Assembly: GCF_030264295.1 (NCBI RefSeq)
Contig: NZ_CP127173.1
Coordinates: 3,231,501 to 3,295,500 of the forward strand
Direction: 5' to 3'
Source of the DNA: Amycolatopsis nalaikhensis
GTDB taxonomy: Bacteria > Actinomycetota > Actinomycetes > Mycobacteriales > Pseudonocardiaceae
DNA: 64,000 nt
The translations under genes were made by a program, and so were the position numbers. Each line of letters starts with the position of its first letter. The first letter of the stretch is position 1. The notes beneath the pieces are model-generated. The model made no database searches and was not told the origin of the DNA. It saw only the letters and a program-made list of their open reading frames with translations. Positions 33,193 through 42,140 of the stretch are shown piece by piece.

Positions 33193-33769
33193 ACCGGGTG
33201 CCCGCCCGCTGGCCCCGGTCAAGATCGTCATCGCGGGCGGCTTCGGCGTCGGCAAGACGACGGCGGTCTCGTCGATCTCGGAGATCAAGCCGCTGACGAC
33301 GGAGGCGGCGATCACGTCGGTGGCGGCGTCGGTGGACCGCACGGGCCACGTCCCGGCCAAGACCACGACGACGGTGGCCCTCGACTTCGGCTGCATCACG
33401 ATCGACGACGAGGTCAAGCTGTACCTGTTCGGCACGCCCGGCCAGGACCGCTTCGGGTTCATGTGGCAGGACCTGGTCCACGGCGCACTGGGCGCCCTGG
33501 TGATCGTGGACACGCGCCGCATGGACGACTGCTACCCGGCGGTGGACTACTTCGAGAACGCGGGCCTGCCGTTCGTGGTGGCGGTGAACATGTTCGACGG
33601 GTCGCTGGGGCACAACCTGGAGGACGTGCGCTGGGCACTGGCGGTGAGCGACGACGTCCCGCTGATCACGTTCGACGCGCGGCAGAAGCTCTCGGTGCGG
33701 GACGCCCTGCTGGCGGTGCTGCACAACACGTTCAAGAAGGCCCGGGCGCAGGCGGGCGCGGGGGCGTGA
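33170..33769 (+). CDS. cvnD: Conservon GTP-binding protein CvnD
   Basis: The 199-residue protein starts at GTG 33170 within the end of cvnC. It has the P-loop GGFGVGKTT (about residues 21-29), the G3-type motif LFGTPGQDRF, and VNMFD in place of the usual NKxD, which is typical of this MglA/Gtr-like bacterial family. It should cycle between nucleotide states under control of CvnB and the sensor. The gene ends the operon; the SRP RNA gene begins 25 bases later, close enough that a promoter for the RNA must overlap the cvnD end. Confidence 0.95.
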   Translation: MDSKPFTEPGARPLAPVKIVIAGGFGVGKTTAVSSISEIKPLTTEAAITSVAASVDRTGHVPAKTTTTVALDFGCITIDDEVKLYLFGTPGQDRFGFMWQDLVHGALGALVIVDTRRMDDCYPAVDYFENAGLPFVVAVNMFDGSLGHNLEDVRWALAVSDDVPLITFDARQKLSVRDALLAVLHNTFKKARAQAGAGA

Positions 33770-33793
33770 GGGCCCTTGGGTACACTGATCCAC

Positions 33794-33879
33794 GGACCCC
33801 GCGCGGCGTCCACCCTGTGAACCTCCCCAGGGCCGGAAGGCAGCAAGGATAAGCAGGCTCTGGCGGGTGCGCGGGGTCC
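33794..33879 (+). ncRNA. ffs: Small SRP RNA (4.5S/scRNA)
   Basis: The hallmark GNRA-capped domain IV is seen: CCCAGGGCCGGAAGGCAGCA (ending at about 33844) with its asymmetric bulge partner AGCAGGCTCTGGCG. The ends GGACCCCGCGC (33794-33804) and GCGCGGGGTCC (33869-33879) pair to close the rod. CCTTCTTTT follows as a terminator tail. In actinobacteria this gene commonly lies just upstream of dnaX, as here. The RNA binds Ffh and targets membrane proteins. Confidence 0.95.
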
Positions 33880-34005
33880 CCTTCTTTTCGGCTCCGGCTC
33901 TCGGGGCTTCGCCCCTTCGCCGGGCCTTCACTTCGTCGTTTTGCCCGGGGGCCGAGCCCCCGGACCCCCACGGTGCCTCACGCGCGGCCTGCGAGGTCTG
34001 CCGCG

Positions 34006-34057
34006 GCTGTCGTGAGTGTTTAGGGCGGTTAGAACCGCCCTAAACACTCACGACAGC
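34006..34057. repeat. 44-bp palindrome, copy 2 of 3 (arms extended to 25 bp)
   Basis: The 44-bp core at 34010-34053 is identical to the copies at 24217 and 60759. Here the complementarity runs further (GCTGT before it and ACAGC after it), giving 25-bp arms. It lies one base from the stop codon of the minus-strand spermidine-synthase-like gene and faces the SRP RNA, so it is placed to terminate both strands. Confidence 0.85.
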
Positions 34058-34058
34058 T

Positions 34059-34910
34059 TTAGAACAGGCCCAGCACGTCGTTCGGGGGTTGGGGTGGGGG
34101 TGGTGCGTCCTCGTCGGTGATCGGCTTCGCCCGGCCCGCCAGTTTTCGCAGCTCCGCGCCGTCCACGCACCTCGACGGGAACGCCGCCGAGGCCGTGCGC
34201 CGGGCGATCTCCGCCGTCGGGAGCGGGGCCGCCGACGCCGCGAACACCAAGTTGCCGAAGCGGCGGCCCTTCAGCACCGCCGGGTCCGCCAGCAGCAGGA
34301 CCTCCGGGAACACCGCCAGCAGCGTCGCCAGGAAGCGGCGGGCGAACGGGAGGCCCGAGCCGTCCGTGATGTTCGCCAGGTAGACGCCGTTCGCGCGGAG
34401 GATGCCCGCCGTCGCGCGCGTCGCCTCCAGCGTCGCCAGGCCGCCCGCCAGCGTCGCCCGCTCGAACGCGTCGACCACCAGCAGGTCCGCCGAGTCCTCG
34501 CGGCGCGTCGCCAGGCCCGCCCGGCCGTCCGTCACGCGGACGCGCAGCCCCGGCACCCGCAGCCCCAGCTGGGCGCGGACCAACTCCACCAGTTCGCCGT
34601 CGGCGTCGAACACGAGCTGCCGCGACCCCGGCCGTGTCGCCGCCACGTACCGCGGCAGCGTGCAGGCCGCGCCGCCGACGTGCAGCGCGTCCACCGGCCC
34701 CGGCGGCAGCTGGTCCACCACGTCCCCGAACCGCCGGACGTAGTCGAACTCCAGGTTGGCGGGGTCGTCGAGGTCGACGTAGGACTGCGCGACGCCGTCG
34801 ACCGACACCAGCCAGGCGTTGCCGCGGTCGGCGTCCCGGAGCAGCTCCGCCGTCCCGAACCGCACCGGGTAGCGGCCGGGTCGAGGACCGGGCCTCGGTG
34901 TTCGGCTCAC
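34059..34910 (-). CDS. Spermidine-synthase-like SAM-binding protein
   Basis: The 283-residue protein resembles the polyamine-synthase fold: a beta-rich N-terminus (YVDLDDPANLEFDYVRRFGDVVDQL), then a Rossmann-like SAM site (ALHVGGAACTLPRYVA), the acidic strand LVFDADGELVELVRAQLGL, and LLVVDAF as motif for the amine/SAM pocket. True spermidine synthases have GGGDGG and DAYD; here GGAACT and DAFE replace them. It is therefore more likely a methyltransferase-like paralogue than an aminopropyltransferase. I chose GTG 34910. It is divergent from dnaX with 44 bases between starts, so their promoters overlap. Confidence 0.75.
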   Translation of the reverse strand: MSRTPRPGPRPGRYPVRFGTAELLRDADRGNAWLVSVDGVAQSYVDLDDPANLEFDYVRRFGDVVDQLPPGPVDALHVGGAACTLPRYVAATRPGSRQLVFDADGELVELVRAQLGLRVPGLRVRVTDGRAGLATRREDSADLLVVDAFERATLAGGLATLEATRATAGILRANGVYLANITDGSGLPFARRFLATLLAVFPEVLLLADPAVLKGRRFGNLVFAASAAPLPTAEIARRTASAAFPSRCVDGAELRKLAGRAKPITDEDAPPPPQPPNDVLGLF

Positions 34911-34954
34911 GAGGGCCAAGGTTAGTTGTCGGTGGTGCCCGGTACTCTCGCGAC

Positions 34955-37174
34955 GTGGCTCTCGCGCTGTACCGCAAGTACCGTCCGGCAACCTTCGCCG
35001 AGGTCGTCGGGCAGGAGCATGTGACCGAACCCCTCCGCACGGCGTTGGCGGCGGGGCGGATCAACCACGCCTACCTCTTCTCCGGCCCCCGCGGCTGCGG
35101 GAAGACGTCGAGCGCGCGCATCATGGCGCGCTCGCTGAACTGCGCCGAAGGCCCGACGCCCGACCCGTGCGGCAAGTGCAACTCGTGCCGCGCGCTGGCG
35201 CCCGAGGGGCCCGGCAGCGTCGACGTCACGGAGCTGGACGCGGCGAGCCACGGTGGTGTCGACGACGCCCGCGAGCTGCGCGACAAGGCGTTCTACGCGC
35301 CGGCCGAGTCGCGCTACCGCGTGTTCATCATCGACGAGGCGCACATGGTCACCACGCAGGGCTTCAACGCCCTGCTGAAGATCGTGGAAGAGCCGCCGGA
35401 ACACGTCATCTTCATCTTCGCCACGACCGAGCCGGACAAGGTGCTGACCACCATCCGCTCGCGCACGCACCACTACCCGTTCCGCCTGATCCCGCCGAAG
35501 TCGATGCGCGACCTGCTGGAGCGCAACGTCGCGGCGGAGGGCGTCGAGGTCGAGCCGGCGGTGTACCCGCTGGTCATCCGCGCGGGCGGCGGTTCGGCGC
35601 GCGACACGCAGTCGGTGCTCGACCAGCTGCTGGCCGGCGCCGGGCCGGAGGGCGTTTCGTACTCGCGGGCGGTCGCGCTGCTGGGCGTCACGGACGTCGC
35701 GCTGATCGACGACATGGTGGACGCGCTCTCGACGGAGGACGCGGCAACGGTGTTCGGCACGGTCGAGAAGCTGACGGAGGCGGGCCACGACCCGCGCCGG
35801 TTCGCGACGGACCTGCTCGACCGCCTGCGTGACCTGGTGCTGCTGCGCGCGGTGCCGGAGTCCGCGGGCGGGCTGGTGTCGGCGCCGGAGGAAGAGCTGG
35901 CCCGGATGGTGGCGCAGGCGGAGCGGATCGGCTTGGCGACGCTCTCGCGCTACGCGGACATCGTCCACAATGGACTCCTGGAGATGCGCGGCGCGACGTC
36001 ACCGCGGCTGGTGCTGGAGTTGTTGTGCGCGCGGATGTTGCTGCCATCGGTGACGGAGGCGGAGAAGGCGCTGCTGGCCCGCATCGAGAGGCTGGAGCGC
36101 CGCGCGACGGCGCCGGTCGCGCCGGCGGAGGGCGGAGTGGAGCCCCCGGTGCGGGCGGCACCGGAGAAGGAGTTTTCGCGGCCGTCGCAGCGGGCGGGGT
36201 CGGCGGGTCCCGCGCCGGTCCCGGAGCCGGTCAAGCCCCCGGCCCGCCCGGAGCCCACCCCGGCGGCTGGCGCGGGCGCTGCTCCGGCGGCGGCGAGTGC
36301 GGCTGCCCCGGCGGCGGCTCCAGCGCAGTCCGGCCCGGACGGCGGCTGGGGAACCCCACGCACGCCGGGCGGCGGCACCCCCGCCCCGGCGGCAGGTGCT
36401 CCGGCGCAGTCCGGTGACAGCGGCTGGGGCACTCCTCGGACACCGGGCTCACCCGCCCCGGCGGCAGCGAGTGCGCCTGCTCCGGCGGCCAGCTCTGGCG
36501 CGGCGGCCGACGACGGTTGGGGAGCCCCGCGCACGCCGGGTGGCGGCACTCCAGCTCCGGCGGCGCCGGAAGCTCCGGCACCGGCGGCGTCGGGCGGCAT
36601 GGACGCGGCGGCGATCCGGAACGTCTGGCCGCAGCTCATGACGGCGTTGCGCAAGTTCACGGGCGGCCGCAGCCTGGAGGCGATGCTGACCCAGGCGGCG
36701 GTCGCGAGCGTCGAGGGCAACGCGGTCACGCTGACGCACAAGTCGGAGCCACTGGCCCGCCGCCTGTCGGACCAGGACAACGCCCGCAAGATAGCGGGAG
36801 CACTGTCCGACGTCCTGGGCGGAGACTGGCAGGTCCGCTGCGTCCACGGAAACGCCCCGGCGGCGGCACCCGCGGCCCGCCAACAGCAGGCGGCACCGGC
36901 CCCGGAGAGGTCGTTCACCCGCCAGTCGGCGGCGGCGGCCGCGCCCGCGCAGGCGCCCGCAACCCCGCCCCCGGCACCGGCCCGGCCGAAGGTCACGACG
37001 ACCGAGCCGGACATCCCGCTGCCCCCGGAACCGGCCGACGAGGACGACGAAGACCTCTACAACGAGGACGCCAGCCCGGCCCCACCGCCGCCCCCACCCC
37101 CGCCGGACCAGGACCCGGACGAGGTGGCCCGCAAACTGATCTCCGACCACCTCGGCGCCCGCCCCCTCGACTGA
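34955..37174 (+). CDS. dnaX: DNA polymerase III subunit gamma/tau
   Basis: The 739-residue protein starts at GTG 34955. The AAA+ clamp-loader core has Walker A GPRGCGKT (44-51), a zinc module with C63, C72, C75 and C78, Walker B FIIDEAHM, and sensor 1 FIFATTEPDKVLTTIRSR. Domain III continues to about residue 390. The long C-terminus is Pro/Ala-rich and contains three copies of a GWGTPRTPG-type repeat (about residues 463-535), a tau-like domain (about 550-640) and an acidic/Pro-rich end. It loads the sliding clamp and couples polymerases at the fork. The neighbourhood (SRP RNA, ybaB, recR) is the standard actinobacterial one. Confidence 0.97.
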   Translation: MALALYRKYRPATFAEVVGQEHVTEPLRTALAAGRINHAYLFSGPRGCGKTSSARIMARSLNCAEGPTPDPCGKCNSCRALAPEGPGSVDVTELDAASHGGVDDARELRDKAFYAPAESRYRVFIIDEAHMVTTQGFNALLKIVEEPPEHVIFIFATTEPDKVLTTIRSRTHHYPFRLIPPKSMRDLLERNVAAEGVEVEPAVYPLVIRAGGGSARDTQSVLDQLLAGAGPEGVSYSRAVALLGVTDVALIDDMVDALSTEDAATVFGTVEKLTEAGHDPRRFATDLLDRLRDLVLLRAVPESAGGLVSAPEEELARMVAQAERIGLATLSRYADIVHNGLLEMRGATSPRLVLELLCARMLLPSVTEAEKALLARIERLERRATAPVAPAEGGVEPPVRAAPEKEFSRPSQRAGSAGPAPVPEPVKPPARPEPTPAAGAGAAPAAASAAAPAAAPAQSGPDGGWGTPRTPGGGTPAPAAGAPAQSGDSGWGTPRTPGSPAPAAASAPAPAASSGAAADDGWGAPRTPGGGTPAPAAPEAPAPAASGGMDAAAIRNVWPQLMTALRKFTGGRSLEAMLTQAAVASVEGNAVTLTHKSEPLARRLSDQDNARKIAGALSDVLGGDWQVRCVHGNAPAAAPAARQQQAAPAPERSFTRQSAAAAAPAQAPATPPPAPARPKVTTTEPDIPLPPEPADEDDEDLYNEDASPAPPPPPPPPDQDPDEVARKLISDHLGARPLD

Positions 37175-37274
37175 CGCGAGGGGCCCGGGCGGCCGGTCGC
37201 GCTTCGGACCGGCGCCCGGCGATCGAGGCGGCGGGGCGGGCGACCTGCGGCCCAGCTGGGCGCGCAGCTCTGCG

Positions 37275-37430
37275 TTGCCGCGGGAAATCAGGCTTAGTCG
37301 GCCGCGGCAATCCCGGCCCTCGGCGGCCGAGTAGGCCGCCCAGCGCTGCACTGCCGCGGGAAGTCACGCGGCCAATCCCATCGGCCGCGGCAACCTCGGC
37401 CGGACCTCGTCGGCCGAGGCGGCCCAGCGA
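37275..37430. repeat. Imperfect tandem repeat of about 80 bp with hairpins
   Basis: Two units share TGCCGCGGGAA (37276 and 37352), TCGGCCGCGGCAA (37298 and 37381) and a GCCCAGCG-like end. In the first unit TTGCCGCGG pairs with CCGCGGCAA to make a stem. The repeat fills the gap between convergent dnaX and the amidase gene, so termination is plausible. No coding sign is seen. Confidence 0.6.
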
Positions 37431-37431
37431 C

Positions 37432-38283
37432 TCACCCAGCGAGATAAGCCTCGATGGCCGCGGCGATGGCGGATGCGTACGACTGCCGCCCTTCCGCGCT
37501 CGTCATCCGCGCCGCCTCCGCCGGATTCCTCATGTTTCCGCACTCGACCAGCGCCGCCGGGCGGGTCGACAAGTTCAACCCGCCCAAGTCCGACCGCGCC
37601 GAAAGCCCGCCACCGCCGATGTAGTTCGAAACACTGAACCCACCCGAGCGCATCGTGTCCCGCAGCGTCTGCGCCAGCCGCAGCGAAGGCGCCCCCTGCG
37701 CCGCGTTCAACGGCGGCGACGAGTACGCCACGTGGAACCCGTTCGCCCCCGCCGCGGTCGAACCGTCCGCGTGGATCGACACCACCGCGTTCGCGCCAGC
37801 CTCGTTGCCGATCGCCGCTCGGCGGTCCACGCACGGGCCCACCCCCGTGTCGTTCTGTCGCGTGTAGACGACGCGGATCCCCTTGGCCGCCAACGCTTCC
37901 CCGATCCGGCGGGCCACGTCGAACGTGAACGCGTGCTCGGGATAACCCGCGTTGGTCGCGGTGCCCGTCGTGTTGCACGGCTTCGTCTGCCCGCGCCCCG
38001 ACGGCACCAGCCGGTTGATCTCCGCCGGGTGCGCCGCGTTGCCCCCGTTGTGCCCCGGATCCAGCACCACCACCTTCGCCGCCACCGGCGGAGCAGACGG
38101 CGAAGGCGACGAAGACGCAGACGTCGGCGTCGCCACCGGAGCCGAGGAAGAAGAGGAGGAAGACGACGACGAAGACGACGGCGGCGGCGGGGGCGGCGCG
38201 GCCGGGACGTCGCCGGAGCACCCGGTGAGCAGCAGGGCACCGGCCAGGAGCAGGGGAGCAGTCGCGCGTCGCACGGCGACCAC
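37432..38283 (-). CDS. N-acetylmuramoyl-L-alanine amidase lipoprotein (Amidase_3)
   Basis: The product of about 283 residues has a lipoprotein signal (lipobox LLTGC) and a spacer with long Pro and Ser runs. The amidase_3 catalytic domain has the zinc ligands in [10 protein letters not shown], a glutamate in the [15 protein letters not shown] region, SIHADG, and the catalytic glutamate in [10 protein letters not shown]. It should cut the amide bond between MurNAc and the stem peptide outside the membrane. Start codons GTG 38283 or GTG 38274 both give a good signal. The gene is divergent from ybaB. The poly-Ser tract is coded by GTC/TCC/TCG-type repeats and may vary in length. Confidence 0.88.
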   Translation of the reverse strand: MVAVRRATAPLLLAGALLLTGCSGDVPAAPPPPPPSSSSSSSSSSSSAPVATPTSASSSPSPSAPPVAAKVVVLDPGHNGGNAAHPAEINRLVPSGRGQTKPCNTTGTATNAGYPEHAFTFDVARRIGEALAAKGIRVVYTRQNDTGVGPCVDRRAAIGNEAGANAVVSIHADGSTAAGANGFHVAYSSPPLNAAQGAPSLRLAQTLRDTMRSGGFSVSNYIGGGGLSARSDLGGLNLSTRPAALVECGNMRNPAEAARMTSAEGRQSYASAIAAAIEAYLAG

Positions 38284-38362
38284 GGTGCCACAGCCCGCCA
38301 CCGCGCGGGGCGCGACTACCCTGGTGGATGACACAGGCGTGCAGAGAGGACCGAGTGCGATC

Positions 38363-38722
38363 ATGGTGCAACCCGGCGGCGGCTTCGACCTTTCCCAGCT
38401 GATGCAGCAGGCGCAGCAGATGCAGCAGAAGCTCGTCGAGGCCCAGGAAGAGCTCGCCAACACCGAGGTCACCGGCACCGCCGGCGGCGGGCTGGTCACC
38501 GCGACCGTCTCCGGTGACAGCCAGCTCAAGAGCCTCAAGATCGACCCGAAGGTGGTCGACCCGGACGACGTCGAGACGCTGTCCGACCTGGTCGTCGCGG
38601 CCGTGCGGGACGCGTCGGCGAACGCGCAGAAGCTCACCGAGCAGAAGCTCGGCCCCCTGGCCAACGGCCTCGGCGGTGGTGGCGGCATGCCGGACCTCGG
38701 CAGCCTCGGCTTCGGCGGCTGA
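38363..38722 (+). CDS. ybaB: YbaB/EbfC nucleoid-associated protein
   Basis: The 119-residue protein has the YbaB fold: a long N-terminal Gln-rich helix ([24 protein letters not shown]), a beta hairpin ([25 protein letters not shown]) and a second helix with [18 protein letters not shown] Gly-rich tail closes it. YbaB dimers bind DNA and are linked to recombination. The gene ends six bases before recR, an arrangement conserved across bacteria. The ATG at 38363 is preferred, with AGAGGA upstream. Confidence 0.95.
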   Translation: MVQPGGGFDLSQLMQQAQQMQQKLVEAQEELANTEVTGTAGGGLVTATVSGDSQLKSLKIDPKVVDPDDVETLSDLVVAAVRDASANAQKLTEQKLGPLANGLGGGGGMPDLGSLGFGG

Positions 38723-38727
38723 CGAAC

Positions 38728-39324
38728 TTGTACGAAGGTGTCGTCCAGGACCTGATCGACGAGCTCGGGCGCTTGCCCGGGGTCGGGCCGAAGAGCGCCC
38801 AGCGCATCGCGTTCCACCTGCTGGCCACCGACCCGGCCGACATCGCGCGGCTGCAGGACGTGCTCGGCAAGGTCAAGGAAGGCGTGCAGTTCTGCGAGAT
38901 CTGCGGCAACGTCTCCGAGCAGCCGACGTGCCGCATCTGCCGCGACGAGCGCCGCGACCTCACGGTCATCTGCGTCGTCGAGGAGCCGAAGGACGTCCTC
39001 GCGGTCGAGCGCACGCGCGAGTTCAAGGGCCGCTACCACGTGCTGGGCGGCGCGCTCGACCCGCTGTCGGGCATCGGCCCGGAGCAGCTGCGGATGCGCG
39101 AGCTGCTCAAGCGGATCGGCGAGGCCGACATCCGCGAGATCATCATCGCGACGGACCCGAACACCGAGGGCGAAGCGACGGCGACGTACCTGGTGCGCAT
39201 GCTCCGCGACTTCCCGGGCCTGAACGTGACGCGGCTGGCGTCGGGGCTGCCGATGGGCGGTGACCTGGAGTTCGCCGACGAGCTGACGCTGGGCCGCGCG
39301 CTCTCGGGCCGCCGCGCGCTCTAG
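38728..39324 (+). CDS. recR: Recombination mediator RecR
   Basis: The 198-residue protein starts at TTG 38728. It has the helix-hairpin-helix ([20 protein letters not shown]), a zinc finger with C56, C59, C68 and C71, a Toprim domain ([35 protein letters not shown]) and the C-terminal Walker-B-like segment ([17 protein letters not shown]). It works with RecO and RecF in gap repair, loading RecA. It is co-transcribed with ybaB. Its end overlaps the convergent glucosaminidase gene by four bases. Confidence 0.97.
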   Translation: MYEGVVQDLIDELGRLPGVGPKSAQRIAFHLLATDPADIARLQDVLGKVKEGVQFCEICGNVSEQPTCRICRDERRDLTVICVVEEPKDVLAVERTREFKGRYHVLGGALDPLSGIGPEQLRMRELLKRIGEADIREIIIATDPNTEGEATATYLVRMLRDFPGLNVTRLASGLPMGGDLEFADELTLGRALSGRRAL

Positions 39325-39875
39325 GTGTCGAAGCGCCTCAAGTCGTACAGGTCCATCAGCCTGATCACCTTGTTCGCGTACTCCGGGTCGGTGGCGTACT
39401 TCCGCGCCACCGCCCGGATGAACGCGTCCGGGTCGTCGCGCACCGGCAGCGCCGCCGCGTAGTTCGACGACGTCGTCAGCAGCCGCCCGTAGTCGCGGAA
39501 CGAGTCGGGAATCGACGCGTACACCCGGAAGAACGCGTCCACCGGGTGGCACGGCGACGGGACGCACTCCGTCGTCGGGTAGCGCGCGCAGCGCACCGCG
39601 ATCGGCCCCGGGCTCGTCGGCGTCACGCACTTGAAGCCGAAGTAGTTCAGCTCCTTCACCGACAGCTGGCTGCGGCCCCAGTTCGACTCCAGGATCGACT
39701 GCGCCACCGTCACCGACGCCGGGATGTCGTACGCCGCGTGGATCGCGCGGGCGATCGGGCCCGCCGCGCCGACGTACTCCGCTTGGTACCCCGCGTCCAG
39801 CGCCGCCGACCGGACCGAGTCCTGGTCGATCACCGGTGAAAAGACGAGCAGCGCCGCCAGTCCGATGTGGATCAT
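39321..39875 (-). CDS. Secreted glucosaminidase-domain protein (FlgJ/LytD-like)
   Basis: The 184-residue protein has a short hydrophobic N-terminus ([16 protein letters not shown]) that can act as signal. A glucosaminidase domain follows, with [21 protein letters not shown] (the catalytic-type glutamate is in ILESNWG), NYFGFKC and [18 protein letters not shown]. Three cysteines in the middle loop could form disulfides. Such enzymes cut the GlcNAc-MurNAc backbone. The domain is compact and has no wall-binding repeats. The gene is convergent with recR. Confidence 0.82.
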   Translation of the reverse strand: MIHIGLAALLVFSPVIDQDSVRSAALDAGYQAEYVGAAGPIARAIHAAYDIPASVTVAQSILESNWGRSQLSVKELNYFGFKCVTPTSPGPIAVRCARYPTTECVPSPCHPVDAFFRVYASIPDSFRDYGRLLTTSSNYAAALPVRDDPDAFIRAVARKYATDPEYANKVIRLMDLYDLRRFDT

Positions 39876-39935
39876 GGCCGAACGTTGCCCGACCCACGGG
39901 AAAAGAGCGACCCGAAGGTCACTCTAACGAGAACC

Positions 39936-41033
39936 TCAGCAGTAGCCGAGCTGCGCCAGCGTGTCGACGACGATCTCGGACGGGTGGTACTTGTCCATCC
40001 AGGACTCACCGCGCCGGTTCTGGTACGTGTCGAGGAAGTTCTGCAGCTTGTCGCCGCGCATTTCGGTCAGCACCACCGTCTCGCCGAGGTGCTGCGGCGT
40101 CTCCGTGCGCTCGCGGTGCACCGCGCACGGCAGGCCGAGGTAGTAGCACTCCGCCGAAAGACCACCCGAGTCGGTGACGACGTACTCGGCGCGCGCCACC
40201 AGCGGCAGGAACTTCAGGTACCGCATCTTCGGCTGCGCGATGAACTTGTCGTCGAACAGGTTGTCCAGGCCCAGCGAGCGGATCTTCTCGCGCTCGGGCG
40301 CGCCCGCCATGTACAGGATCGGCATCTGGCGGCTCTGCTCGCGCAGGATCTCCAGCACCTCGCGGTACTTGTCCGCGCGCGACACGAGCTCGAAGCGGTG
40401 CAGCGTGGCCAGGCCGAACTTCTCCGGCAGGTTCGGCACGTCCAGCGGCTGGCCGATGGCCAGGCGCATCGCGTCGATCGCCGTGTTGGCCTCGGTGTCG
40501 ACGACCACGCCGCGGGCGTTGCGGAGGTTGTTCACCTCACGCGCGCTCGGCGCGAAGTGGATGTCGACGATCTTCGCCGCGATCTTGCGGTTGAGCTCCT
40601 CGGGCAGCGGCGACAGGATGCTGCCCGACCGCGCGCCCGCCTCGACGTGCCCGACGCGGGACTTGAGGATCCGCTTCCCGATCAGCGAGCCGTACGGCGT
40701 GGTGAACGTGTCGCCGTGCACCAGCACCAACGGCGGGCGGCCGTCCTCGTTGAGCGCGGCGCGCAGCTCGTGGCGGCGGCTCCACGCGGTGCGCAGCACC
40801 TGCGCGGCCCAGCCCGGCACCTGCGCGGGGGACTCGAGGTTGTGCGCCTTCTCCTGCGGCACCAGCCAGACGTCGGGCTCCGGCAGCTTCAGGTCGGCGA
40901 GGACGTCGGCGACCTCGTCGACGTGCTGGGCGGTGAACCAGATCTTGGGCCGCATCCCGCGCTCGGCGATCCCGTGGTAGACCGGCGCGATCTTGATCAG
41001 TTCCGCGGTGGTGCCGAGAATGAAGGAAATCAC
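39936..41033 (-). CDS. WecB-like UDP-GlcNAc 2-epimerase family protein
   Basis: The 365-residue protein starts at GTG 41033. It has the GT-B-like WecB pattern in divergent form: GTTAELIKIAPVYHGI at the N-terminus, VHGDTFTTPYGS, GHVEAGARSGSILSPLPEELNRKI, LATLHRFE, and SGGLSAECYYLGLPCAVHRERTETP near the end. Canonical enzymes begin GTRPE; here Arg-Pro is replaced by Thr-Ala. It may therefore act on another UDP-sugar, or hydrolyse it. It is the first gene of the glycan cluster and is divergent from the GT2 gene. The family is clear, the precise reaction is not. Confidence 0.8.
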   Translation of the reverse strand: MISFILGTTAELIKIAPVYHGIAERGMRPKIWFTAQHVDEVADVLADLKLPEPDVWLVPQEKAHNLESPAQVPGWAAQVLRTAWSRRHELRAALNEDGRPPLVLVHGDTFTTPYGSLIGKRILKSRVGHVEAGARSGSILSPLPEELNRKIAAKIVDIHFAPSAREVNNLRNARGVVVDTEANTAIDAMRLAIGQPLDVPNLPEKFGLATLHRFELVSRADKYREVLEILREQSRQMPILYMAGAPEREKIRSLGLDNLFDDKFIAQPKMRYLKFLPLVARAEYVVTDSGGLSAECYYLGLPCAVHRERTETPQHLGETVVLTEMRGDKLQNFLDTYQNRRGESWMDKYHPSEIVVDTLAQLGYC

Positions 41034-41117
41034 CGTGAAAGCCCATTTCTGGTCGGGTGCGGTGGCGTAAGGATACTGGCCGACCCGCCACCTGGGCCGC
41101 CGGGTAGCCTCGGCACG

Positions 41118-42140
41118 GTGAGTGCGAACCCGCTCCTCCCCTCGCTCAGCGTCGTGATCCCGGTCTACAACGAGCAGGACTGGATCGAACGCAGTGTCGG
41201 CGCGCTGCTCGCCTCGGCCGAGACGGCGAACTGGCCGATCGAGGTCGTCGTGGTCGACGACGGCAGCACCGACGCCACTCCCGCCCGGCTCGACGACCTG
41301 CGCGAACGCCACGGCATCACCGTCGTCAGCCAGGCCAACGGCGGCCGGTTCGAGGCCCGGCGGTCGGGCATCGCCAAGGCGTCCGGCCAGCAGATCCTGC
41401 TGCTCGACAGCCGCGTGGAGGTCGACGGAGGTTCGCTCACCTTCCTGCGCGACCAGCTCGTCGACCACCCGGAGCGGACGGTCTGGAACGGGCACATCAA
41501 CGTCGCTTCCGAGCACAACCCGTACGCCGGTTTCATGGCCGGGCTGGTGAAGATTCCGTGGCGCCGCTACTGCGCGAACCCGCGCTTGATGTCGTTCGGC
41601 ATCGAGGAGTTCGACCTCTTCCCGAAGGGCACGGGATTCTTTTCCGCGCCACGCGCCGTTCTCGAAGCGGCTTCCGACGCTTTCGTTTCGTTGTTCGACG
41701 ACGTCCGCTTCGCCAGTGACGACACCGGTGTTCTCCGCTGGATCGCCGAACGGCACCGCATCTTCCTCGCGCCGGAGTTTTCCGCGACCTACCACGGGCG
41801 CGACAGCTTCAAGAAGTTCGTCGCCCAGTCCTACTTCCGCGGGACGACGTTCGTGGACTCCTACCTCGGTTCGCCGGGTCCGGCCCGCAACGGCTTGTTC
41901 GCCGCGTTCGGCGTCGGCCTGCTCGGCCTGGGCGTCGCGGTCAAGCGCCCGAAGACGGCCGTGCTGCTCGCCGCCGCCGGGTCGGCCGCGGCCGGGGCCG
42001 CCGTGACGCGCTTCGGCGCGACGAACGCGGAGGCGAAGGCCGTCGCGAAGCTGGCCCCGGTGTTCGGCGCCGGCTTCGGCGCGGGTGCGGTCCGCGGGCT
42101 CGTCATGGCGCTGCGGGCCGGCCGCAGGCGAGGTCGATGA
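41118..42140 (+). CDS. GT2 glycosyltransferase with C-terminal membrane helices
   Basis: The 340-residue protein starts at GTG 41118. The GT-A domain has SVVIPVYNEQDWIERSV, the VVVVDDGSTDATP strand and LLLDSRVEVDGG in the DxD position (DSR form). The C-terminal 90 residues have two hydrophobic segments (LFAAFGVGLLGLGVAV, AVLLAAAGSAAAGAA) that would tie it to the membrane. It probably transfers a sugar to a lipid carrier or glycan on the cytoplasmic face. Its stop overlaps the flippase start (ATGA), so the two are coupled. Confidence 0.85.
   Translation: MSANPLLPSLSVVIPVYNEQDWIERSVGALLASAETANWPIEVVVVDDGSTDATPARLDDLRERHGITVVSQANGGRFEARRSGIAKASGQQILLLDSRVEVDGGSLTFLRDQLVDHPERTVWNGHINVASEHNPYAGFMAGLVKIPWRRYCANPRLMSFGIEEFDLFPKGTGFFSAPRAVLEAASDAFVSLFDDVRFASDDTGVLRWIAERHRIFLAPEFSATYHGRDSFKKFVAQSYFRGTTFVDSYLGSPGPARNGLFAAFGVGLLGLGVAVKRPKTAVLLAAAGSAAAGAAVTRFGATNAEAKAVAKLAPVFGAGFGAGAVRGLVMALRAGRRRGR

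Noticed and set aside
34059..34910. Authentic spermidine synthase (SpeE)
   Set aside because: The catalytic GGGDGG and DAYD-type motifs are replaced, and no SAM decarboxylase gene is adjacent.
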